Part shown: piece by piece, positions 1 to 7,970 of the stretch
Position numbering within the stretch: the first letter of the stretch is position 1
How the letters are laid out: each line of letters starts with the position of its first letter
The notes under the pieces: model-generated
Seen by the model: the letters and a program-made list of their open reading frames with translations, nothing else
Told to the model about the DNA's origin: nothing
Databases searched by the model: none
DNA from: CAVVWJ01 sp965652025
GTDB taxonomy: Bacteria; Gemmatimonadota; Gemmatimonadetes; Gemmatimonadales; GWC2-71-9
Reading direction: 5' to 3'
Assembly: GCA_965652025.1 (NCBI GenBank)
Contig: CBFGTM010000010.1
Location: forward strand, 1 to 64,000
DNA length: 64,000 nucleotides
Position numbers and translations under genes: made by a program

Positions 1-52
1 CGAGGCACGTAGTGCCGAAGCAATCTCGAGGCACGTAGTGCCGAAGCAATCT
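1..52. repeat. Two perfect tandem copies of a 26-bp repeat at the window edge
   Basis: Bases 1-26 and 27-52 are identical. Each copy contains the small palindrome GGCACGTAGTGCC and ends in GAAGCAATCT. The array may extend to the left of the window. There is no spacer between copies, so this is not CRISPR. The pattern resembles the widespread dispersed bacterial repeat that reads CATTGCGAGG...GAAGCAATCTC; that link is from memory of the motif, not from a search. Confidence 0.75.
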
Positions 53-70
53 CGCCGTATACCACAGCCG

Positions 71-104
71 GCTTGCTTCGGTCGCTCCGCTCCCTCGCAA
101 TGAC
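71..104. repeat. REP-like dispersed repeat, reverse orientation
   Basis: The segment reads GCTTGCTTCGGTCGCTCCGC followed by TCCCTCGCAATGACT. On the other strand it begins AGTCATTGCGAGGGAGCGGA, which matches the same dispersed family suggested for bases 1-52. It lies in the 142-bp stretch before the first gene. Bases 134-147 add a CCTACCCGCCTACC word that is seen again next to rnpB near 50.7 kb. No promoter or RNA gene is visible in this stretch. Confidence 0.5.
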
Positions 105-142
105 TCCGAGCCTAAATCCCTACAGCTTACCAACCTACCCGC

Positions 143-1336
143 CTACCGTCTCGCCGCCGTCTCTGCACCGCCCGCACCCGGATGCATGTGGGACAAGGAT
201 TCTTCGGCTCGCTGATCACGAAATTCGAGAGCAGCCCGGTATTCCTTGATCAAACGATCCATCATCGCGGCCCGGCGGGCGTAGAGCCGCTTGAGCGGGC
301 GATCCGGCCGGCGTTCCTTCGCATACGCGGTGAGCAGCGGCAGGCCGATGGAGCTGTCGGTGTAGATCACCACGGTGCCGGGCAGCTGATCGGGGTCGAT
401 CTTGCCCCAGCTCACCGCCTCGGCCGGGGTAGCCCCGGAGAGACCTCCAGTATCAGGACGGGCGTCGGTCATCTGGAGGAAGTAGTCGTGGCCCCGCTCA
501 TCGATACCCAAGACCTCCTGGATCTGCGGCTCGGTCTGGAGCATGAAGTTCTTGGGACTGCCGCCGCCCACGATCAGCACCCCGCTCTTCCCGCCTTCCC
601 GTTTGGCCTCGAGGACAATGCTGGCGGTTTCATTGACGTCGGTGCTCACGTCGAAGCGGAGCTTGCTGCCGGCCAAGGCCTGCTCGGCCACGTTCATGCC
701 GATCGAGCTGTCACCCGGCGAGCTGGTGTAGATCGGCACCTCCAGCTCGTGGGCCGCCGCCAGCACTGACCTGCGTGACAGGCCGAGCGCCCGCTCTCGC
801 TCCCGCACGTATCCACCCAGCAGATAGTGATACTCGGCCGTGCTCATGGACCGCTGGAACTCCGCTCGGCCGGAGACCTCACGGATGAAGGCGTCGGTCG
901 AGAGCAGCACGCTGTAGTCGAAGAAGATGTCGTAGATCCGGACCACGCCCTTGTCCCGCAACTCGACGTCGTCCGCGGTTGGTGTCCCCCGGTGCATCGA
1001 GAGGCCGAGGGCAAAGTGGGCGTCGTGGTAGAGATTGGCACCGGTGGAGATGATCCAGTCCACGAACCCCGCTTCCATGAGCGGAATGAGGCAGCTCATC
1101 CCCAGGCCAGCCGGCGTCATGGCGCCGGTCAGCGTCATCCCGATGGTCACGTCCGGCTGCAGCATCACCTGGGTGAACAGCTGGCAGCCTTCCCGCAACC
1201 GCCCCGCGTTGTAGGCCAGGAACGCGTTGTCGATCAGCTCGGCGACCGTCTCCTTCCCGCTGGTCGGGCGAGGATCGATGCGCTGCCCCCTGAGATACGG
1301 CGCGGACGGCCGCTCAGCCTTGCGCTGCTTTGCCAT
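143..1336 (-). CDS. Deoxyhypusine synthase-like protein
   Basis: The 397-aa product has the deoxyhypusine synthase fold signatures. GGGSPKNF lies in the second half, and SGATPAEAVSWGKI carries the lysine equivalent to the catalytic Lys329 of the human enzyme. An NAD-site-like TGAMTPAGLG segment is near residue 70. The family moves the aminobutyl group of spermidine. Bacteria lack eIF5A, so bacterial members are thought to act on small polyamines, for example in homospermidine-type synthesis; the actual substrate here is unknown. The ATG (1334-1336) lies 6 bp after the LOG-family gene upstream on the same strand, so the two are probably cotranscribed. Length is normal for the family. Confidence 0.85.
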   Translation of the reverse strand: MAKQRKAERPSAPYLRGQRIDPRPTSGKETVAELIDNAFLAYNAGRLREGCQLFTQVMLQPDVTIGMTLTGAMTPAGLGMSCLIPLMEAGFVDWIISTGANLYHDAHFALGLSMHRGTPTADDVELRDKGVVRIYDIFFDYSVLLSTDAFIREVSGRAEFQRSMSTAEYHYLLGGYVRERERALGLSRRSVLAAAHELEVPIYTSSPGDSSIGMNVAEQALAGSKLRFDVSTDVNETASIVLEAKREGGKSGVLIVGGGSPKNFMLQTEPQIQEVLGIDERGHDYFLQMTDARPDTGGLSGATPAEAVSWGKIDPDQLPGTVVIYTDSSIGLPLLTAYAKERRPDRPLKRLYARRAAMMDRLIKEYRAALEFRDQRAEESLSHMHPGAGGAETAARR

Positions 1337-1342
1337 GGGGGC

Positions 1343-2059
1343 TCAGGCCTTCGCGCTGCGGTTGCGGGCCTCGATGACCAATTGGGTCGCCTCGGCGGGG
1401 TCGTCCGTCACCTTGAAGAGCTTGAGATCCTTCTGGTCGATCTTCCGCTGGTGGGCCACGGTTTTCGTGAGCCAGTTGACCAGATCAGACCAGTATTCCT
1501 TCCCGAACAGGATTACCGGGAAGTCCTTCACCTTTCCGGTCTGGATCAGGGTCAGCGCCTCGAACAGCTCGTCCAGGGTGCCGTAACCGCCGGGGAAGAC
1601 GATGAACGCGGTGGCGTACTTCACGAACATCGTCTTACGAACGAAGAAGAACTTGAAGTTGAGGCTCCGGCTCAGATAGGCATTGGAGCCCTGCTCGAAC
1701 GGCAGCTCGATATTGCAGCCGATCGAGAGTCCCCTGCCTTCCAAACAGCCCCGGTTGGCGGCCTCCATGATGCCGGGCCCGCCTCCGGTGATGACCGGGA
1801 TACCGGCTTGAGCCAGCAGCTTGGCGGTGTCGACCGCCGCCTGGTAATGGGGATCGTCCGGCTTGGTGCGGGCCGAACCGAAGATCGACACCCCGTCCCT
1901 GACATCGGAGAGGTTGTCGAATCCCCACACGAACTCGCCCATGATCCGGAGCACTCGCCAGGGATCGGAGACGAGAATTCGTTGCTTGTCCTGCCGTTCG
2001 GGGGGCTGCGGCCCCTCGAGAAGCGTCTCGTCTTCCGTTGGACGCTTGTTGTCGTCCAT
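1343..2059 (-). CDS. LOG-family nucleotide 5'-monophosphate phosphoribohydrolase
   Basis: The 238-aa product carries the two LOG/TIGR00730 signatures, GGGPGIMEAANRG and PGGYGTLDE. Family members cleave the N-glycosidic bond of AMP-type or cytokinin nucleotides to release ribose 5-phosphate and a base. I chose the ATG at 2059 (MDDNKRPTEDE). A TTG at 2140 would add 27 residues of low-quality sequence and would run into the divergent promoter. It lies upstream of the deoxyhypusine synthase-like gene with a 6-bp gap. The precise substrate cannot be read from sequence. Confidence 0.85.
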   Translation of the reverse strand: MDDNKRPTEDETLLEGPQPPERQDKQRILVSDPWRVLRIMGEFVWGFDNLSDVRDGVSIFGSARTKPDDPHYQAAVDTAKLLAQAGIPVITGGGPGIMEAANRGCLEGRGLSIGCNIELPFEQGSNAYLSRSLNFKFFFVRKTMFVKYATAFIVFPGGYGTLDELFEALTLIQTGKVKDFPVILFGKEYWSDLVNWLTKTVAHQRKIDQKDLKLFKVTDDPAEATQLVIEARNRSAKA

Positions 2060-2139
2060 CGTGCGATAAGGACTGTTCGTCACCGGGACGGCCGAATACG
2101 GGTAGTCACTGGATGTGCCATAGGGAGCGGAATATATCA

Positions 2140-2147
2140 ATTATACT
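2140..2147. promoter_or_regulatory. Interleaved divergent -10 elements
   Basis: The minus strand reads TATAAT over 2145-2140, pointing to the LOG-family gene. The plus strand reads TATACT over 2142-2147, pointing to the small gene at 2154. The two -10 boxes overlap by four bases. The plus-strand start codon lies 7 bases beyond its -10 box, so that message would be nearly leaderless. No good -35 box is visible on either side at 17 bp, so the assignment is tentative. Confidence 0.4.
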
Positions 2148-2153
2148 TCGCTC

Positions 2154-2414
2154 ATGTCCCGCGCCTGGCTTTCCCTCACCGGACGGCTCGCCGTGCGGGG
2201 GCTATTGAACCCACGGCTCGGGCTCGACCTGTGGAAGACGGCGTGGGCATTCCGGCGCAGGCGCTGGTGGGCCCAGGCCCCGTTTCTCCCGCTGCCGGAC
2301 CGGGCCTACCTCCGCTGGCGCATGCACACCGCGTACGCGGACGAGGACGCCGTCCCACCGCTGGAGGACGTGATCCGATTCGCTCGCTGGCGGCGAGAGA
2401 CGATGGGCCTGTGA
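2154..2414 (+). CDS. Small conserved-type hypothetical protein, basic and Trp-rich
   Basis: The 86-aa product begins MSRAWLSLTG and is rich in Trp and Arg, with a central WKTAWAFRRRRWWAQAPFLP stretch. The acidic C-terminal third ends in RFARWRRETMGL. I do not recognise a domain. The ATG is preceded by a -10-like box rather than a Shine-Dalgarno sequence, which fits a leaderless message. It is the first gene of a plus-strand run whose other members are ndh, queG, DinB, DUF2905, DUF4112 and VOC, and it lies 16 bp before ndh. Position in the run supports it being a real gene. Confidence 0.6.
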   Translation: MSRAWLSLTGRLAVRGLLNPRLGLDLWKTAWAFRRRRWWAQAPFLPLPDRAYLRWRMHTAYADEDAVPPLEDVIRFARWRRETMGL

Positions 2415-2423
2415 CAGTGGGAG

Positions 2424-2444
2424 GTGAGCGGTGAGCGGTGAGCG
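2424..2444. repeat. Three tandem GTGAGCG heptamers spanning the ndh start
   Basis: GTGAGCG is repeated perfectly at 2424-2430, 2431-2437 and 2438-2444. The second copy supplies the GTG start codon of the NADH dehydrogenase gene. Similar short-unit arrays occur at other junctions in this window (32.45, 50.6 and 57.3 kb). Confidence 0.8.
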
Positions 2445-3774
2445 TAAGCGGGAGGGATCGCCGGTTCCCCATGTCGTCATCCTCGGAGGCGGGTTCGCCG
2501 GGCTGTACGCCGCGCGCCACCTGAAGCGGGCGCGGGTTCGGGTCACCCTGGTCGATCGCCGGAACCACCATCTCTTCCAGCCGATGCTCTACCAGGTGGC
2601 GACCGCCGCCCTCAATCCCGGCGACATTGCCGCGCCCATCCGCTCGGTCCTCCGTCGCCAGTCCAACACCGAAGTGCTGCTGGCCGAGGCCGCCTTCATC
2701 GATTCGGCTGCGCGCCGGGTGCAGTTCACCGACGGCTCCAGCACGGCCTACGACTATCTCGTGGTCGCCACCGGCGCACACCATTCCTACTTTGGTCACG
2801 ACGAGTGGGAGCGCCTGGCGCCCGGGCTCAAGAGCCTGGAAGACGCCAGCGAAATCCGGCAGCGGGTGCTGCTCGCCTTCGAGCGCGCCGAGCGGGAGAG
2901 CGATCCGGTTCGCCGCCATGCCTATCTCACTTTCGTGGTGGTGGGAGGCGGAGCCACCGGAGTGGAGATGGCCGGCGCCGTGGCGGAGCTCCGCCGCTTT
3001 GCGCTGCGGCGGGACTTCCGCCACATCGACCCGGGGGAGGCGACGGTGATGCTGCTGGAGGGCGGACCCCGGCTGCTGCCCAGTTACCCTCCCAGCCTGA
3101 GCGACAAAGCCAAGCTCGATCTGCGCCGCCTCGGAGTAGAGGTGCGCACCGAGACGCTGGTCACCGACATCCGTCCCGGATTCGTCACCGCGGCCAACTG
3201 GACCATCCCCACCCAGACGGTGATCTGGGCCGCGGGGAATGCCGCCAGTCCCATTCTCAAGTCCCTCGGCACACCCCTCGATAAGGTGGGCCGCGCCATC
3301 GTGGAGCCTGACTGCACCATCCCGGGACACCCGGAGATCTTCGTGTTGGGCGACGCGGCAGTGTTTAACCATCAGGAGGGCGGGCCCATACCTTGGATCT
3401 GCCCGGCTGCCATCCAGATGGGAGAATACGCAGCCCGCACTATCGAGTGCGATCTGGCCGGACAGCCGCGCCGCGCCTTTCATTATTGGGACAAGGGCCA
3501 GCTCGCCGTGATCGGCCGCGGCCGCGCGGTGGCCGACATCTGGAAGCTGCACTTTGGCGGACTGCTCGCGTGGCTGACCTGGACCTTCGTTCACATCTTC
3601 TACCTGATCGGGTTCCGCAACCGGGTGCTGGTGATGATCCAGTGGGCCTGGTCCTATATCACCTACGGCCGGGGCGCCCGGCTCATCGCCGGCGAGACAC
3701 CCTGCGCTGTTCCCCCGATGCCGATGAGTGCCGCGAAAGAGCCGTCGGCGAGAGTTCCAGCCGCGGCGCCATGA
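2431..3774 (+). CDS. ndh: Type II NADH:quinone oxidoreductase
   Basis: The 447-aa flavoprotein transfers electrons from NADH to quinone at the cytoplasmic membrane face without pumping protons. An FAD-binding GGGFAGLYAARHL motif lies near residue 17. HHLFQPMLYQVATA follows, and a second dinucleotide fold VVGGGATGVEMAGAV is near residue 170. The C-terminal hydrophobic stretch around LAWLTWTFVHIFYLIGF fits the membrane-anchoring region of this family. The start is GTG within a heptamer array; no other start precedes the first nucleotide-binding strand. Its stop overlaps the start of queG (ATGA). Confidence 0.93.
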   Translation: MSGERKREGSPVPHVVILGGGFAGLYAARHLKRARVRVTLVDRRNHHLFQPMLYQVATAALNPGDIAAPIRSVLRRQSNTEVLLAEAAFIDSAARRVQFTDGSSTAYDYLVVATGAHHSYFGHDEWERLAPGLKSLEDASEIRQRVLLAFERAERESDPVRRHAYLTFVVVGGGATGVEMAGAVAELRRFALRRDFRHIDPGEATVMLLEGGPRLLPSYPPSLSDKAKLDLRRLGVEVRTETLVTDIRPGFVTAANWTIPTQTVIWAAGNAASPILKSLGTPLDKVGRAIVEPDCTIPGHPEIFVLGDAAVFNHQEGGPIPWICPAAIQMGEYAARTIECDLAGQPRRAFHYWDKGQLAVIGRGRAVADIWKLHFGGLLAWLTWTFVHIFYLIGFRNRVLVMIQWAWSYITYGRGARLIAGETPCAVPPMPMSAAKEPSARVPAAAP

Positions 3775-4685
3775 GTCTCGCCTGGAACATCAAGGCGCGC
3801 GCCGGCGAGCTTGGGTTCGTCGCCTGCGGCATCACTCACCCGGGACCGACCGCCCACGGCGATCGCCTGGACCGGTGGCTGGCCAAGGGCTACGCCGGCA
3901 CCATGCGCTATCTCCACCGGCAGGCCCGCCGGCGGAAGGATCCCGGCCTGATCCTGCCGGAGGCGCGCTCGGTGGTCGTGGTGCTCGACAACTACTACAG
4001 TCCCGATCAAGAGAGCGACTGCTCGGCCCCTCGAGTCGCCAAGTACGCCCGGGGCGAGGACTATCACCGGGTCACCCGGCGCCGGCTGGACCGGTTGGCG
4101 GAGTTCCTGCTCCAGAGCGGCGCGACCCTGGCCCGGAGCTATGTCGATGCCGGTCCGGTTCCCGAGCGCGAGCTGGCCCAGCGGGCCGGGCTCGGCTGGA
4201 TCGGAAAGAACACCATGCTGGTGAGCCCGGTGCATGGCTCCTTCGTCTTCATCGGCTCGGTGTTCACCGATCTCGCGCTGCCGCACGACGACCCGTTCGA
4301 GGCCGACCGCTGCGGCAGCTGCACCCGCTGTCTCGATGCCTGCCCCACCGAGGCGTTCGTAGAGCCGAGGGTGCTCGACGCGACCCGGTGCATCTCCTAT
4401 CTCACCATCGAGCAGAAGGGCCCCATCCCCGAGGAGCTCGCAGGAAAGCTCGAGGGTTATGCCTTCGGCTGCGACATCTGCAACGACGTCTGTCCCTGGA
4501 ATCACCGCTTCGCCCAGCCTACCAGAATTCCTGAGTTTGGGCGCGGTTCACCGCTGGCCGGCAAAGAGCCAGGGCTCTACGAGGATATGACCGAAGCAGA
4601 GTTCGCCGAGCAGTTCGGCCATACGCCGCTGGCGCGGGCCGGCCTCAAGGGCATGCGGCGAAACTTCCGGGCCGCCTTCTCATGA
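3771..4685 (+). CDS. queG: Epoxyqueuosine reductase
   Basis: The 304-aa product reduces epoxyqueuosine to queuosine in tRNA, the last step of Q biosynthesis, using cobalamin and two [4Fe-4S] clusters. Cluster motifs CGSCTRCLDACP and CDICNDVCPWN are both complete. The GLGWIGKNTMLV segment typical of QueG is present. The ATG overlaps the ndh stop by 4 bp, and the TGA overlaps the next gene's ATG, so the gene is translationally coupled on both sides. It is somewhat short because it lacks the C-terminal HEAT-repeat extension found in some homologues. No other queuosine genes are in the window. Confidence 0.93.
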   Translation: MSLAWNIKARAGELGFVACGITHPGPTAHGDRLDRWLAKGYAGTMRYLHRQARRRKDPGLILPEARSVVVVLDNYYSPDQESDCSAPRVAKYARGEDYHRVTRRRLDRLAEFLLQSGATLARSYVDAGPVPERELAQRAGLGWIGKNTMLVSPVHGSFVFIGSVFTDLALPHDDPFEADRCGSCTRCLDACPTEAFVEPRVLDATRCISYLTIEQKGPIPEELAGKLEGYAFGCDICNDVCPWNHRFAQPTRIPEFGRGSPLAGKEPGLYEDMTEAEFAEQFGHTPLARAGLKGMRRNFRAAFS

Positions 4686-5137
4686 TCGATCTCCAGCGAC
4701 TGCTTCGGTACGACGTGTGGGCCAATCAGGAAACGCTGCAGTCCCTGCCTCGGCAAGGCGCGCCGGCCAGGAGCCTCAGGTGGATGGGCCACATCATCGC
4801 GGCCGAGCTGCTGTGGCTGTCGCGCATGGAGGGGAGGCCGTCGCCGCTTCCGGTTTGGCCCGACCTTTCGATCGCGGACTGCGAGGAGCGCCAGAAAGAC
4901 CTCTCTCGCCGATTGACCGCTAACCTTGCAGGCTGGGCCAATCCGCTGAGCCGTGAGGTCAGCTACATCAACTCGAAGGGCGAAGCCTGGACCAGCAGGG
5001 TCGAGGACATCCTGACCCACATCGTGATTCACTCCGCATATCACCGGGGCCAGATCGCGTCCGATGTGCGTGCCGCGGGACTGGAGCCGGCCTATACCGA
5101 CTACATCCACGCCGTCCGGCAGGCGGTGTTCCGGTGA
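4682..5137 (+). CDS. DinB-family (DinB/YfiT superfamily) protein
   Basis: The 151-aa product fits the four-helix DinB fold. Three histidines in the expected places could bind a metal: GHIIAAELLW in helix 2 and HIVIHSAYHRGQ in the last helix. Members are often thiol-dependent S-transferases for bacillithiol or mycothiol, but many are uncharacterised. ATG overlaps the queG stop; the TGA overlaps the GTG of the DUF2905 gene. A second DinB-type gene lies at 44.3 kb. Confidence 0.85.
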   Translation: MIDLQRLLRYDVWANQETLQSLPRQGAPARSLRWMGHIIAAELLWLSRMEGRPSPLPVWPDLSIADCEERQKDLSRRLTANLAGWANPLSREVSYINSKGEAWTSRVEDILTHIVIHSAYHRGQIASDVRAAGLEPAYTDYIHAVRQAVFR

Positions 5138-5361
5138 CCACGCCTTCGCTCGGGCCGATCCTCGTGATCGGCGGGCTGTTCATCGTCCTCATCGGTCTGG
5201 CCGTCTGGTCCGGCGCGCTGAGCTGGTTCGGCCGACTTCCGGGAGACATCCGGATCGAGCGCGAGGGCGTGCGGGTCTACGTGCCGATCGTCTCCATGGT
5301 GTTGCTGTCGCTGCTGCTGACTCTGGCTCTCAACCTCATCAGTCGCTTCCGGGGCCGGTGA
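5134..5361 (+). CDS. DUF2905 family small membrane protein
   Basis: The 75-aa product has two transmembrane segments (about residues 8-28 and 50-68). These are separated by the family hallmark LGRLPGDIRIEREGVRVYVP, here with FGRLPGDIRIE. Function is unknown. The GTG start is fused to the preceding stop (GTGA), and the stop shares one base with the next ATG, which supports a single operon. Confidence 0.85.
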   Translation: MTTPSLGPILVIGGLFIVLIGLAVWSGALSWFGRLPGDIRIEREGVRVYVPIVSMVLLSLLLTLALNLISRFRGR

Positions 5362-5864
5362 TGTCGAGCCCCATTCGAGCCCGCAGCTCGGAGCCGCTGG
5401 TAGGAACTCGGGAGCCGGGCGTGGAACGGCTGCGAACCCTGGCGCGGCTGCTCGATACCGCATTCCAGGTTCCCGGCACCCGATACCGGTTCGGGATCGA
5501 TGCCATCATCGGCCTCGTCCCCGGAATCGGCGATGCCGTCGGCGCCATCTTCTCGATGTTTATAGTCTTTCAGGCCGCTCGCATGGGAGTCTCCCAGGCG
5601 ACCCTGATGCGGATGCTGGGCAACGTGGCGTTGGATACCATCGTGGGCGAAGTTCCTCTGCTCGGCGACCTGTTCGATGCGGGCTGGAAGTCCAACATTC
5701 GGAACATCGGATTGCTGGAGTCCCACCTCGAGCGGCCGGTATCCACCAGGAGAAGCAGCCGTCGGGTGGTGCTTCTGGTGGGTGTGGCGCTCCTCCTGCT
5801 CCTGGCCGGCGTGATCGCGCTGGGCGTGATTGTCGCCCAGCTGGTGCTCAACCTGGTGCGTTGA
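5361..5864 (+). CDS. DUF4112 family membrane protein
   Basis: The 167-aa product has the DUF4112 core, RLLDTAFQVPGTRYRFGID followed by LVPGIGDAVGA, then GEVPLLGDLFDAGWKSN. A strongly hydrophobic C-terminal helix, VVLLVGVALLLLLAGVIALG, precedes the end. Function is unknown; the family often lies near small membrane proteins, as here. ATG shares one base with the DUF2905 stop. The DUF2905 and DUF4112 genes adjoin, and both encode membrane proteins. Confidence 0.85.
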   Translation: MSSPIRARSSEPLVGTREPGVERLRTLARLLDTAFQVPGTRYRFGIDAIIGLVPGIGDAVGAIFSMFIVFQAARMGVSQATLMRMLGNVALDTIVGEVPLLGDLFDAGWKSNIRNIGLLESHLERPVSTRRSSRRVVLLVGVALLLLLAGVIALGVIVAQLVLNLVR

Positions 5865-5865
5865 A

Positions 5866-6273
5866 ATGCCGCCTATTCGACCTTCCCTGCACAGTGTGGC
5901 CATCTTCGTCAACGATATCGGTAGGGCCATTGAATTCTACCGGGACGCCCTGGACCTTCCGGTTACCCGGCAGGGCTCCTTTGGCGCCGAGTTTCTCGAG
6001 GGAGACACTCACGTCAGCGTACATCCTGCGGTCCATCCGGATGCGAAGTCCCTGGTCGGGCGTCATACCGGAATCACCCTCTTTGTCCCCAACCTGCTGC
6101 ACTACTGCGGGCAGCTGCACGATCGGGGCGTCCGCTTTGCCACCGAGCCGACCCAGCAGTCGTGGGGGATCATGGCGATGGTGACGGATCCGGACGGCAA
6201 CGTGCTCGCGCTGTGGGAGGACAAGTTGCCGGAGAGCCAGGACCACAGCCCTCAAGCCGATGGAGTTCCCTGA
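5866..6273 (+). CDS. VOC (glyoxalase/dioxygenase) family protein
   Basis: The 135-aa product shows the two beta-alpha-beta-beta-beta repeats of the vicinal oxygen chelate fold. It opens SLHSVAIFVNDIGRAIEFYRD and closes with MVTDPDGNVLALWE. Candidate metal ligands are His in the first strand and Glu in the last. Substrate cannot be inferred. ATG lies 1 bp after the DUF4112 stop, ending the seven-gene run. Its 3' end overlaps the convergent protease-like gene by 22 bp. Confidence 0.8.
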   Translation: MPPIRPSLHSVAIFVNDIGRAIEFYRDALDLPVTRQGSFGAEFLEGDTHVSVHPAVHPDAKSLVGRHTGITLFVPNLLHYCGQLHDRGVRFATEPTQQSWGIMAMVTDPDGNVLALWEDKLPESQDHSPQADGVP

Positions 6274-6749
6274 GGTCTGCCGGACGAGCCGGGCCGGAAG
6301 GGTGAAATGGCCTGCGCCGCGGGATAGCCTCTGAAGCAATCCTCTACGATCTGCCCCTGCTGCTCCATTCCATATGCGCTGAACGGCTTGCCCGGCTCCA
6401 CCTGGTAGCCATAAGGACTGGCGCCGATTCCCCAGCGGTACAGCAGGTGCCGCAGCTGGGCCACGGCGCCCCGGCTGTAGTAGCGCAGGGGCCCCCATTC
6501 GTGATACTGGCAGCAGTGAGTCAGCTCGTGGGCGAGAACCGCGAGGTCCCGGCTGCAGCTCTGGGGAAGAAACACATGGTGCCCCAATGCCACGGCGCGG
6601 TTGCCGCTCAGAACGAGTACGACGGTCCGAACCAGAGCGGCCAGGCCAGAGCTATCCGGGCGGTAGAGTCGCACCAAGTCGCAGGCGGGCATGGCGGCGA
6701 GACCGCCAAGCGCGGCGCGCTCTTCCAGGGTCAGACGATCGGCCGGCAC
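6252..6749 (-). CDS. DUF4157-like putative zinc metallopeptidase
   Basis: The 165-aa product has a zinc-binding HELTHCCQY motif near residue 73, preceded by the hydrophobic VVLVLSGNRAVALGHHVFLP stretch. This is the layout of DUF4157-type extracellular peptidase-like domains, and no signal peptide is visible. The C-terminal part is Gly/Pro rich. The GTG start lies 3 bp after the stop of the AI-2E-type permease gene, so the two are probably coupled. The last 22 bp overlap the VOC gene tail to tail. The catalytic role is inferred from one motif only. Confidence 0.65.
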   Translation of the reverse strand: MPADRLTLEERAALGGLAAMPACDLVRLYRPDSSGLAALVRTVVLVLSGNRAVALGHHVFLPQSCSRDLAVLAHELTHCCQYHEWGPLRYYSRGAVAQLRHLLYRWGIGASPYGYQVEPGKPFSAYGMEQQGQIVEDCFRGYPAAQAISPFRPGSSGRPQGTPSA

Positions 6750-6752
6750 GAC

Positions 6753-7901
6753 TCAGCGTCCCAGGAACTCGCCGATCGGCGCCAGCGCCTCGATGTGATC
6801 GCAGAAGATCTTGAAGGTCGCGAGCAGTGGCACCGCCAGAAATGCTCCCGGGATGCCCCAGATCCACCACCAGAACACCAGCCCAACCAGGATCGCCACC
6901 GGATTCAGGGTCAGCCGGTGCCCCAGGACCAGAGGATAGATGAATTGGGACTGCAGTATGTTGACGCCCAGGTAGGTGGCGGGCACCAGCAGGGCATGAC
7001 CCACTTGTTCGAATGCCACCAGACCGGCAAGGGTCAGCACCGCAACCAAAGCCGTCGCCCCCAGGTAGGGAACAAACTCAACCACTGCAGCCATGGCTCC
7101 CCACAGAAGCGGGTTGGGCATTCCCAACAGGAACATCGCCAGGGCCACGGTGATGCCGAGGCCGACGTTCATGAGCGTGACGGTAACCAGGTAGGTGGAG
7201 ATGGATGCCTCGGTCTCCCGGGCGATGGTGACTGCCTTTTTCTTGTCCCGGAACTGGGGCAGGACCTTGATCAGCTTCTGAAGAAAGAGATCCCCTACGG
7301 CGAGCAGGAAGTAGAGCAGGATGATGACCTCTACCATGCTGGCGATGATGGTCTGCGTGGTTCCGAAGAGTCGCTCGGTGAGCGACGGTCCCTTGACCAC
7401 CACCTCCTGAGTTTCCGGCTTGTCCACCGTGGTGGCCTTTTCCACCTGCTCCGCCGTCTTGCTCACCTGTTCCACTGGTCCGCGCAGCGTGCGCAGCCGG
7501 TCCTCGGCCTTGCGCATGCTCGCCGGCAGCCGGCCCGCCCACTCCTTGGCTGGCCCTATCAATCCGTACACAGTGATGCCGGCCGCTCCCAGGAGCGCGA
7601 TGATCACCAGCGCTGCGCTCACCGGCTCGGGGATCCGAGCACGCTTGAGCCCGCGAATCAGCGGGCTCAGGAGGAAGTCGAGGAGTACTGCGAGGACAAT
7701 GGGAAGGAAAAATGCCTTCGCGAAATACAGAGTGTAAAACGCCGCCAGGACGAAGAGACCTGTGGTAGCAACGGAACGGATCTCGATTCTTTCTCGGAGC
7801 GCCTCGCCCAGCTTGCCGATATCGGGCTGGGCATCAGCTTGATCGGCTGCGGGGGTTGGCTCCGGGACGTCTGGCTCGAACGCGGATGTGCCGTTACTCA
7901 C
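6753..7901 (-). CDS. AI-2E family transporter (PerM-type permease)
   Basis: The 382-aa integral membrane protein has the AI-2E/PF01594 layout. A pair of N-terminal helices (FVLAAFYTLYFAKAFFLPIV) is followed by a soluble, charged middle with a coiled-coil-like VEQVSKTAEQVEKATTVDK stretch. The C-terminal helix bundle ends with LVFWWWIWGIPGAFLAVPLL, a family signature. Members export signals or act as ion antiporters; the name does not prove AI-2 transport. The start is GTG. It is divergent from plsC across 69 bp. Confidence 0.87.
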   Translation of the reverse strand: MSNGTSAFEPDVPEPTPAADQADAQPDIGKLGEALRERIEIRSVATTGLFVLAAFYTLYFAKAFFLPIVLAVLLDFLLSPLIRGLKRARIPEPVSAALVIIALLGAAGITVYGLIGPAKEWAGRLPASMRKAEDRLRTLRGPVEQVSKTAEQVEKATTVDKPETQEVVVKGPSLTERLFGTTQTIIASMVEVIILLYFLLAVGDLFLQKLIKVLPQFRDKKKAVTIARETEASISTYLVTVTLMNVGLGITVALAMFLLGMPNPLLWGAMAAVVEFVPYLGATALVAVLTLAGLVAFEQVGHALLVPATYLGVNILQSQFIYPLVLGHRLTLNPVAILVGLVFWWWIWGIPGAFLAVPLLATFKIFCDHIEALAPIGEFLGR

Positions 7902-7970
7902 CCTTGTCCCTCCGTCCCGGCTTGCAGTAGGTTAGCGACTGTCGACGTCCTCAGCCCGGAATAGAGCAGC

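Noticed and set aside
1..52. CRISPR array
   Set aside because: The repeat copies are directly adjacent with no spacers, and no cas genes are nearby.
827..2434. A 535-codon open frame on the plus strand
   Set aside because: It runs antisense to the deoxyhypusine synthase-like and LOG-family genes; its translation is low-complexity and Arg/Gly/His-rich, with no domain.
6753..7901. Quorum-sensing exporter as a firm call
   Set aside because: AI-2E family membership alone does not show autoinducer-2 transport; some members are ion antiporters and no luxS is visible.
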